Source of the DNA: an uncultured Clostridia bacterium
GTDB taxonomy: Bacteria; Bacillota; Clostridia; Oscillospirales; Oscillospiraceae
DNA length: 5,568 nt
Direction of reading: 5' to 3'
Assembly: GCA_947177115.1 (NCBI GenBank)
Contig: CAMWTG010000191.1
Location: forward strand, 1-5,568
The translations under genes and the position numbers were made by a program. The notes below the pieces were generated by a model. The model was not told the origin of the DNA and did not search any database. It saw only the letters and a program-made list of their open reading frames with translations. Positions 1 through 5,568 of the stretch are shown piece by piece. How positions within the stretch are numbered: position 1 is the stretch's first letter; the number at the start of each line of letters is the position of its first letter.

Positions 1-42
1 GAATCAAACAGGGGTGTGGGGGCGGACAACGGAGATCGCCGG

Positions 43-804
43 TCACCCCATCCTCTGCCGCAGCGCCTCGTACAGCAGCACGGCGGCGGCGGCGGACGCG
101 TTGAGGGAGCTGATGCGGCCCTTCATGGGGATGCTCACCAGGAAGTCGCAGCCCTCCCGGACCAGACGGCCCATGCCGTCCCCCTCGCTGCCGATGACGA
201 TGGCGGCGGGGGAGCGGAGGTCCGCCTGGTAGAGGGGTTTATCCCCTTCCGCGGCGGTCCCGAAGATCCACAGGCCCTTTTTCTGCAGGTCCTTCAAAAG
301 CGCGGGGATGTTGGGCACCCGGGCCACCGGCAGATAGCTCACCGCGCCCGCGCTGGTCTTGGCCACCACGGCGGTGAGGCCCGCGCTGCGGCGCTTGGGG
401 ATAATGACCCCGTGGGCCCCGGCGCACTCGGCGGTGCGGATAACGGCCCCCAGGTTGTGGGGGTCGGAGATCTCATCGCAGACCACCACCAGGGGCGGCT
501 CTTCCCGCTCCGCGGCCCGTTGGAGGATGTCCTCCACGGAGGCGTAGCTCTGGGCGGCGGCTACGGCGATGACGCCCTGGTGGCTGCGGGTCTCGCTCAT
601 GGCGTCCAGCTTCCGCCGGTCCGCCTCCACCACGACCACCCCCGCCTTTTTCGCCTGGGCGGCGATGCGGCCCAGGGTGCGGTCCGTCTCCCCCCGGGCG
701 ATGTACAGCTTGTCTATGGCGGTCCCGGCCCGCAGGGCCTCGGTGACCGCGTTGCGGCCCTCGATAAGCTCCTCCGGGGCGGACCGCTGCTCGTATTCTC
801 TCAT
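43..804 (-). CDS. rlmB: 23S rRNA (guanosine-2'-O-)-methyltransferase RlmB, TrmH/SPOUT family
   Basis: Predicted 253-aa SPOUT methyltransferase. The family transfers a methyl group from S-adenosylmethionine to the ribose 2'-O of a 23S rRNA guanosine (G2251 in E. coli numbering) in the peptidyl-transferase centre region. An N-terminal substrate-binding part contains EGRNAV (residues 15-20) and HQGV (75-78). The catalytic SPOUT domain carries motif 1, NLGAVIRTA (117-125, catalytic Asn117 and Arg123); motif 2, IVIGSEGDGM (202-211); and motif 3, IPMKGRISSLNAS (225-237), which form the trefoil-knot cofactor site. Length is normal for the family. The frame is open to an ATG at 864, but the ATG at 804 is chosen because GGAAGGAG lies five bases upstream and the extra 20 residues do not look like the family. 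The gene is divergent from ftsH; no downstream gene is visible in the 42 bases left. TrmH paralogs acting on tRNA are the alternative, but motif spelling favours RlmB. Confidence 0.93.
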   Translation of the reverse strand: MREYEQRSAPEELIEGRNAVTEALRAGTAIDKLYIARGETDRTLGRIAAQAKKAGVVVVEADRRKLDAMSETRSHQGVIAVAAAQSYASVEDILQRAAEREEPPLVVVCDEISDPHNLGAVIRTAECAGAHGVIIPKRRSAGLTAVVAKTSAGAVSYLPVARVPNIPALLKDLQKKGLWIFGTAAEGDKPLYQADLRSPAAIVIGSEGDGMGRLVREGCDFLVSIPMKGRISSLNASAAAAVLLYEALRQRMG

Positions 805-809
805 ACAGG

Positions 810-817
810 CTCCTTCC
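810..817 (-). promoter_or_regulatory. Ribosome binding site deciding the rlmB start
   Basis: Minus-strand GGAAGGAG ends five bases before the ATG at 804. No comparable site precedes the in-frame ATG at 864, so this site fixes the shorter rlmB start. Confidence 0.8.
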
Positions 818-889
818 GGCGGCCCGCCGCGCCCGGCTTTTCCCGGGAAATAGGCCGCCTGCATTGGGATAGACTAGAAATTTATTGTC

Positions 890-918
890 AGTATATCACA
901 AAATACCTTGTTTCGGAA
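890..918 (-). promoter_or_regulatory. Candidate rlmB promoter with extended -10
   Basis: On the minus strand TGATATACT (898-890) reads as an extended -10 (TGn plus TATACT, 5 of 6 to consensus). A weak -35-like TTCCGA lies at 918-913 with a 17-bp spacer. It would give a leader of about 80 nt before rlmB. The -35 is poor, so the call rests on the extended -10 and position. Confidence 0.35.
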
Positions 919-924
919 GGGGTA

Positions 925-957
925 TTCACAGAAATTTCACAGAAAATCCACAGACAG
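925..957. repeat. Three tandem imperfect 11-bp repeats in the divergent promoter
   Basis: Units TTCACAGAAAT (925-935), TTCACAGAAAA (936-946) and TCCACAGACAG (947-957). The core CACAG recurs exactly every 11 bp, about one helical turn, so the three copies face the same side of DNA. They sit between the candidate rlmB and ftsH promoters, directly upstream of the ftsH -35 candidate, where a regulator could bind. The binding role is inference. Confidence 0.6.
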
Positions 958-960
958 TCC

Positions 961-989
961 TTGTGATACGGAGGAATTTGTGATAGGAT
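961..989 (+). promoter_or_regulatory. Candidate ftsH promoter (weak match)
   Basis: TTGTGA (961-966, 4 of 6 to TTGACA), a 17-bp spacer, then TAGGAT (984-989, 4 of 6 to TATAAT). Transcription would begin near 996, giving a leader of about 50 nt before ftsH. Both hexamers are imperfect, so an activator or a different start is possible. Confidence 0.3.
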
Positions 990-1035
990 GCATTCTAGAC
1001 GTTTCCGGGCGGGTTGTGTGCGCCTGCGGGACAAG

Positions 1036-1041
1036 AAGGAG
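1036..1041 (+). promoter_or_regulatory. Ribosome binding site deciding the ftsH start
   Basis: AAGGAG at 1036-1041 is seven bases before the ATG at 1049 and four before the ATG at 1046. It excludes the longer reading from 908 and favours the second of the paired ATG codons. Confidence 0.75.
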
Positions 1042-1048
1042 AAACATG

Positions 1049-3147
<2,099 letters not shown>

Positions 3148-3148
<1 letters not shown>

Positions 3149-3181
3149 TCTTTTTTCCTGAGAAAAAGGAGCAAAAAAACT
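3148..3181 (+). repeat. AT-rich hairpin element after ftsH (copy 1 of 2)
   Basis: TCTTTTTTC (3149-3157) pairs with GAAAAAGGA (3162-3170) through a CTGA loop, nine pairs including one G-T, followed by CAAAAAAAC. It starts at the last base of the ftsH stop codon. It aligns with the element at 4818-4854 over its whole length with only a few substitutions and two short gaps. It lacks a downstream T run, so it is not a classical terminator; its role is unknown. Confidence 0.6.
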
Positions 3182-3213
3182 GCTGCCCCCCCCCGTCAGG
3201 GAATAGGATAAGC

Positions 3214-3246
3214 AAACGGCAGGGCCCCGAAAGGGCTCTGCCGTTT
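3214..3246. terminator. Stem-loop between convergent ftsH and the small gene
   Basis: AAACGGCAGGGCCC (3214-3227) pairs with GGGCTCTGCCGTTT (3233-3246), 14 pairs with one G-T and a five-base loop. The stem ends in T3 on the plus strand and in TTTGCTTAT on the minus strand. Placed between convergent genes, it could stop transcription from both sides. The short T tract makes rho-independent action uncertain. Confidence 0.5.
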
Positions 3247-3280
3247 CAAAGCGCCGGCGTCTTTGCCGGGGAAAAGCCAG

Positions 3281-3312
3281 GGGCCCCGGACGCTTATCTG
3301 CGTCCGGGGCCC
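3281..3312 (-). terminator. Perfect 13-bp GC stem-loop downstream of the small gene
   Basis: GGGCCCCGGACGC (3281-3293) and GCGTCCGGGGCCC (3300-3312) pair perfectly around TTATCT. It lies 12 bases past the stop of the minus-strand small gene and is followed on that strand by CTGGCTTTTC. This fits a terminator for that gene with an imperfect, slightly offset T tract. Confidence 0.5.
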
Positions 3313-3324
3313 GGGATGCTCTTG

Positions 3325-3495
3325 TTACCGGTCCAGCGTCTCCTTCACGGAGGCCGCCGCGGCGTCCACCACATCCGTAGCCGTCTGCATGGCCTTGCCG
3401 GCGGGGGTCTTCTTCACGGTGTTGGTGTGCATCGCCATGTCCGCCGCCGCGCCGGCCACCGCGCCCAGCAGCATCCCCTTTAAAAAACCTTTCAT
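3325..3495 (-). CDS. Small Gly/Ala-rich hypothetical protein, 56 aa
   Basis: Short open frame encoding 56 residues, starting MKGFLKGMLLGAVAG and ending SVKETLDR, stop TAA. AAGGAG (minus strand, 3509-3504) lies eight bases before the ATG, and a perfect GC hairpin follows the stop, so start and end are both supported. Residues 8-22 form a small-residue hydrophobic stretch (GMLLGAVAGAAADMA) with glycines spaced as in glycine-zipper helices. The rest looks like an amphipathic helix rich in Ala, Lys and Thr (VKKTPAGKAMQTATDVVDAAAASVKETL). Third positions are mostly G or C, as in neighbouring genes. It resembles the small YtxH-like proteins of Firmicutes in size and layout, but I cannot assign a family. 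It is convergent to ftsH and divergent from the phosphatase gene, so it is probably transcribed alone. Function unknown; membrane association is inference. Confidence 0.75.
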   Translation of the reverse strand: MKGFLKGMLLGAVAGAAADMAMHTNTVKKTPAGKAMQTATDVVDAAAASVKETLDR

Positions 3496-3503
3496 CTTCT
3501 CCA

Positions 3504-3512
3504 CTCCTTCCC
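3504..3512 (-). promoter_or_regulatory. Ribosome binding site of the 56-aa gene
   Basis: Minus-strand GGGAAGGAG with AAGGAG ending eight bases before the ATG at 3495. It is the main support that the short frame is a real gene. Confidence 0.7.
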
Positions 3513-3550
3513 ACAGAAATCAATGTTACAGCCCGTCTTCTAAAAATCAT

Positions 3551-3640
3551 GCCCCGCGCAGGGGCGGATATCATCCGCCCGCCGCCCCCGCGCGGACGCC
3601 GCTGTCAAATTGATCTCCGCAGCGTCTTTCCTTGCTGCGG
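3551..3640. other. Structured gene-free stretch with several hairpins
   Basis: Between the divergent small gene and phosphatase gene I find no coding frame with a binding site. It contains GCCCC/GGGGC (3551-3565), the overlapping perfect GGGCGGAT/ATCCGCCC stem with a three-base loop (3562-3580), and CCGCAGC/GCTGCGG with a ten-base loop (3617-3640). CCCCGCGC occurs twice (3552-3559 and 3586-3593). It may be the leader of the minus-strand gene or a small RNA; no known RNA family is recognised. Confidence 0.35.
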
Positions 3641-3657
3641 GATTAGTATGAGCCGCC

Positions 3658-3690
3658 GGAGCGGAAAATAAGCGTCCGTCCCCATTTTTT
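3658..3690 (+). terminator. Possible weak terminator just upstream of the phosphatase promoter
   Basis: GGAGCGGA (3658-3665) pairs with TCCGTCCC (3675-3682) around a nine-base loop with one G-T pair and one A-C mismatch, followed by CA and T6 (3685-3690). It ends two bases before the -35 hexamer of the next promoter. It could insulate that promoter from read-through or end an unseen short RNA. The stem is weak. Confidence 0.3.
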
Positions 3691-3692
3691 AT

Positions 3693-3721
3693 TTGCCAGA
3701 TCCTGCCGTTTCCGGTATAAT
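3693..3721 (+). promoter_or_regulatory. Sigma-A promoter of the phosphatase gene
   Basis: TTGCCA (3693-3698, 5 of 6) and a perfect TATAAT (3716-3721) separated by exactly 17 bp. Expected transcription start is near 3728, giving a leader of about 60 nt. It is the best promoter in the window. Confidence 0.8.
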
Positions 3722-3771
3722 GAGGAACATCATGACACCTTCGCGTTTTGACGATAGACGATAAAAGATAA

Positions 3772-3778
3772 AGAGGAG
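3772..3778 (+). promoter_or_regulatory. Ribosome binding site of the phosphatase-GNAT gene
   Basis: AGAGGAG ends 11 bases before the ATG at 3790, slightly farther than usual. It follows three GATA tetramers spaced exactly seven bases apart (3753, 3760, 3767) in an A/G-rich, probably unstructured leader. Confidence 0.6.
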
Positions 3779-3789
3779 AGCATCCCGCT

Positions 3790-4800
3790 ATGACCACAAA
3801 AATTTTTCTTGTCCGCCACGCCGAGGCGGAGGGCAACCTTTTCCGGGTGGCCCACGGCCAGTACGACAGCGTCATCACCCCCCAGGGCTACCGCCAGCTG
3901 GCCTATCTCCGGGACCGGTTCCGGAACGAAAAGCTGGACGCGGTCTACGGCAGCGACCTGACCCGCACCCATACCACCGCCTCCGCCCTCTACGGTCCCC
4001 GGGGGCTGGACTTCCGGCCCCTGCCCCTGCTGCGGGAGATCCGGCTGGGGGTCTGGGAGCAGATGACCTGGGGGGAGATCCAGCGTCTGGACAGGCAGAT
4101 GTACGTAGACTTCAACAAGCGCCCGGACCTGTGGCGGGCGGAGGGGGCGGAGACCTTCGCCCAGGTCCGGGACCGGATGCTGGCGGGCGTCCGGCAGATC
4201 GCGGCGGAGAACCCCGGCGGCACGGTGGCCGCCGCCAGCCACGGCGCGGCCCTCCGGACCCTGCTGGGCACCCTGCAGGGCCTGTCCCTGGCGGAGATCG
4301 GCGGCACCGGCCACGGGGACAACACCGCCGTCTCCCTGCTGGAGGCGGACGGGGAGGAGATCCGGGTGGTCTTCCGGGACGATGCCGCCCATCTGCCGGC
4401 CTCCGTCTCCACCTTCCGCCGCCAGAGCTGGCATAAGGACGATGCCGCCACCGAGCCGGGCCTGTGGTTCCGCAGCGCCGGGGACGGGAGCGTCCGCACC
4501 GCCGAGGCCATGCTGGAGGAGGACGCCGTGGGCCGGATCGCCATGGCGCTGGAGCCGGACGCGCTGCGCATCACGGACTATCAGATCGTCCCCGCCCTCC
4601 GGGGCCAGCATTACGGCGTGCAGATGCTGGGCCAGGCGGTCCAGTACGCCCGGGCCCGGGACAGGGAGGCGCTGGTGATCAGCTGCCCGCAGGAGCTGCG
4701 GGGCTACTTCGCCCGGTACGGGTTCGTCCCGGCGGGGGGAGACGGCATGACCATGGACCTGCGGCGGGTGATCCGGGAGATCCCGCCCCTCGGGGAATGA
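3790..4800 (+). CDS. Histidine phosphatase domain fused to GNAT-type acetyltransferase domain
   Basis: Predicted 336-aa cytoplasmic two-domain protein. Residues 1 to about 200 are a histidine phosphatase (phosphoglycerate-mutase-like) domain: LVRHAEAEGN with nucleophile His10 and Arg9, SDLTRTHTTA with Arg59, LREIRLGVWE with probable acid/base Glu83, and ASHGA with His151. All catalytic residues are present, so phosphate-ester hydrolysis is expected; the substrate cannot be read. Residues about 225-330 resemble a GNAT fold: strand GRIAMAL, RGQHYGVQML (271-280) in the acetyl-CoA loop position, and YFARYGFVPAG (306-316), a typical C-terminal GNAT signature. The loop reads QHYGVQ rather than the usual Q/R-x-x-G-x-G/A, so acetyl-CoA binding may be altered. 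Single-domain members are about 200 aa, so the extra 130 residues are a real addition. The gene has its own promoter and terminator and appears monocistronic. Names such as gpm or cobC are not justified. Confidence 0.88.
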   Translation: MTTKIFLVRHAEAEGNLFRVAHGQYDSVITPQGYRQLAYLRDRFRNEKLDAVYGSDLTRTHTTASALYGPRGLDFRPLPLLREIRLGVWEQMTWGEIQRLDRQMYVDFNKRPDLWRAEGAETFAQVRDRMLAGVRQIAAENPGGTVAAASHGAALRTLLGTLQGLSLAEIGGTGHGDNTAVSLLEADGEEIRVVFRDDAAHLPASVSTFRRQSWHKDDAATEPGLWFRSAGDGSVRTAEAMLEEDAVGRIAMALEPDALRITDYQIVPALRGQHYGVQMLGQAVQYARARDREALVISCPQELRGYFARYGFVPAGGDGMTMDLRRVIREIPPLGE

Positions 4801-4817
4801 GGGGAGCAGCGGTATCC

Positions 4818-4854
4818 ATCCTTTTTCTTGAAAGAAAAAGGATCAAAAAGAACT
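4818..4854 (+). repeat. AT-rich hairpin element after the phosphatase gene (copy 2 of 2)
   Basis: ATCCTTTTTCT (4818-4828) and AGAAAAAGGAT (4833-4843) pair perfectly over 11 bp around a TGAA loop, followed by CAAAAAGAAC. It begins 17 bases past the stop codon. It matches the element after ftsH in arm sequence, loop position and A-rich tail. No T run follows on either strand, and a proper terminator lies about 80 bases further on, so this is probably a repeated 3' element rather than a terminator. Confidence 0.65.
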
Positions 4855-4920
4855 TTATCACCGGGACTGAAGCCGCTGCTGTTCCTGAATTTTTGCCCGG
4901 TGACGGTGCCGCGTTTCTGA

Positions 4921-4954
4921 GCGGGGGCGGATATGGTCCGTCCCCGCCATTTTT
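4921..4954 (+). terminator. Rho-independent terminator of the phosphatase-GNAT gene
   Basis: GCGGGGGCGGA (4921-4931) pairs with TCCGTCCCCGC (4937-4947), 11 pairs with one G-T and a five-base loop, followed by CA and T5 (4950-4954). Orientation and distance (120 bases past the stop) fit the phosphatase gene. Confidence 0.85.
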
Positions 4955-5017
4955 GGGCGCTTCTGTAAAGGGAGGGGCATTACCTTGGGTGTACGCTTTC
5001 CTGCGGCTGAAAGTTTG

Positions 5018-5048
5018 GGAAAGGTTGCACCTCAGTGTGCAACTTTCC
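5018..5048. repeat. Bulged inverted repeat upstream of the phage-like gene
   Basis: GTTGCAC (5024-5030) and GTGCAAC (5037-5043) pair perfectly around CTCAGT. Bulging G5024 lets GGAAAG/CTTTCC extend the stem to 12 pairs. It ends 36 bases before the start of the phage-like gene and could be an operator, an RNA hairpin or a dispersed repeat; the sequence alone does not decide. Confidence 0.5.
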
Positions 5049-5069
5049 GCGCGTTCGGCGCTATGGTGA

Positions 5070-5079
5070 AAGGCGGTGA
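5070..5079 (+). promoter_or_regulatory. Ribosome binding site deciding the start of the phage-like gene
   Basis: AAGGCGGTGA matches the full anti-Shine-Dalgarno complement AAGGAGGTGA with one mismatch and ends four bases before the ATG at 5084 (the GGCGG core is seven bases away). It favours this ATG over the in-frame ATG at 5063 and TTG at 4985. Confidence 0.6.
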
Positions 5080-5083
5080 GGAT

Positions 5084-5568
5084 ATGGCATTGACCTATAT
5101 CAAGATTTTTGTGGATTGCCTGGACGCCATCGAGCCCCTGGACGATGGGGAGCGGGGGCGGCTGTTCACAGCCCTGCTCCAGTATGCCAGGACCGGGGAG
5201 GCCACTGGGCTGCAAGGGAATGAGCGGTTCCTGTTTCCCATGCTCCGCGCCCAGCTGGACCGGGAGGCGGCGGCTTATGCAGAGCTGTGCGAGACAAACC
5301 GGCTGAAGGGCATGAAAGGCGGGCGTCCCAGGAAAAACCCGGAGTTTTTTGCGGAAACCCCAAAAAGCCAAGAAGAAGAAAAAGACAAAGATAAAGACAA
5401 AGACCAGGACAAAGAAAAAGAAAAGAAAGAAAAAGAATATTCTTCTTGCGGGGCTGGCCGCCCCGCGCAGAGAAAATACGGTTCCAAAAGCGTTTTTCCG
5501 CCGTGCCGGCAGTCCCGCCCGCACCGCCACAGCGCTGTGTCCGGAGGCCCGCAGCTCCGCCACCAGGG
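5084..5568 (+). CDS. Phage-type DUF6291-like protein, 5' part, runs off the window
   Basis: Open frame of 161 codons with no stop before the window end. The start MALTYIKIFVDCLDAIEPLDD, then GRLFTALLQYARTG (25-38) and LFPMLRAQLDREAAAY (50-65), then the basic GGRPRK (79-84), matches the layout I know for DUF6291 proteins. These are common in prophages and conjugative elements of Firmicutes, often near replication genes. Their function is unknown; DNA binding or replication is suspected by context. Residues 97-118 are a Lys/Asp/Glu tract encoded by GAMAAA-like repeats (5372-5437), also usual in this group. After it, the reading SSCGAGRPAQRKYG and onward is Arg/Pro/His-rich and resembles nothing I recognise in any frame, so a frameshift in the A-rich tract or a degenerate tail is possible. 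The start at 5084 is chosen because the conserved domain begins there. Confidence 0.6.
   Translation, partial: MALTYIKIFVDCLDAIEPLDDGERGRLFTALLQYARTGEATGLQGNERFLFPMLRAQLDREAAAYAELCETNRLKGMKGGRPRKNPEFFAETPKSQEEEKDKDKDKDQDKEKEKKEKEYSSCGAGRPAQRKYGSKSVFPPCRQSRPHRHSAVSGGPQLRHQ
5372..5437 (+). repeat. A-rich simple-sequence tract inside the phage-like gene
   Basis: Alternating GAA/GAC/GAT and AAA codons give KDKDKDKDQDKEKEKKEKE. The near-hexameric unit keeps frame when whole units are gained or lost, but its A runs of four or five could slip out of frame. It is sharply A-rich against the GC-rich surroundings. Confidence 0.8.

Noticed and set aside
1..42. A further gene downstream of rlmB
   Set aside because: Only 42 bases remain and they show no start codon with a binding site and no gene end that can be recognised.
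922..952. DnaA boxes indicating a replication origin
   Set aside because: Only one 8 of 9 and one 7 of 9 match, no dnaA or dnaN nearby and no AT-rich unwinding region; kept only as a repeat observation.
925..957. CRISPR-like array
   Set aside because: Units are only 11 bp, contiguous with no spacers.
16..966. Plus-strand open frame of 316 codons opposite rlmB
   Set aside because: Antisense shadow of rlmB with unnatural Gly/Ala/His/Pro-rich composition and no family features.
908..1048. Upstream extension of ftsH from the ATG at 908
   Set aside because: No binding site, it would cross the repeats and candidate promoter, and the added 47 residues do not resemble an FtsH N-terminus.
3603..3608. 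Perfect minus-strand TTGACA as a promoter for the 56-aa gene
   Set aside because: No -10-like hexamer at 16-18 bp; the following sequence is a GC-rich run.
3730..4611. Minus-strand open frames opposite the phosphatase-GNAT gene
   Set aside because: Shadows of a gene with all catalytic motifs; no ribosome binding sites or recognisable domains.
4679..5563. Minus-strand open frame of 294 codons at the right edge
   Set aside because: It crosses a terminator and a palindrome and reads the Lys/Asp tract as a poly-Phe run. Its first 40 residues look passable, so I cannot fully exclude a minus-strand gene end there, but the plus-strand DUF6291-like frame explains the region better.

Overview
The window is GC-rich with strong G/C preference at third codon positions. 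It carries purine-rich Shine-Dalgarno sites and sigma-A type promoters, and its gene content is typical of a GC-rich Clostridia member. An Oscillospiraceae-like gut anaerobe (Flavonifractor/Oscillibacter type) is my best guess. That is inference from style and gene content, not from a database match.

Layout, left to right. The rlmB gene (23S rRNA 2'-O-methyltransferase) lies on the minus strand at 43-804. It is divergent from ftsH (membrane AAA+ zinc protease) on the plus strand at 1049-3148. The roughly 240-bp spacer holds candidate promoters for both genes, three tandem 11-bp repeats and three copies of TTGTGATA. After ftsH comes a convergent spacer with strong hairpins. It is followed by a 56-aa minus-strand gene (3325-3495), easily missed because of its size, encoding a small Gly/Ala-rich protein with a well-placed ribosome binding site. 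A structured, gene-free stretch of about 295 bp then leads to a near-consensus promoter and the gene at 3790-4800. That gene encodes a two-domain protein: an N-terminal histidine phosphatase fused to a C-terminal GNAT-type acetyltransferase domain. It ends at a clear rho-independent terminator (4921-4954). The right edge holds the 5' part of a phage-type gene (5084 to the window end). It resembles the DUF6291 group, with a GGRPRK basic motif and a Lys/Asp/Glu simple-sequence tract, and hints that a prophage or other mobile element begins nearby.

The first three genes are ordinary chromosomal genes: ribosome modification, membrane protein quality control and a small hypothetical. There is no sign of one shared operon, since neighbouring strands alternate and each gene has its own signals. 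The observations most worth a second look are the phosphatase-acetyltransferase fusion and the unlisted 56-aa gene. Next are two related AT-rich hairpin elements just after the ftsH and phosphatase genes, the repeat cluster in the rlmB/ftsH divergent promoter, and the phage-like gene with its repeat tract and odd tail. I do not see a clearly new multi-gene system here.
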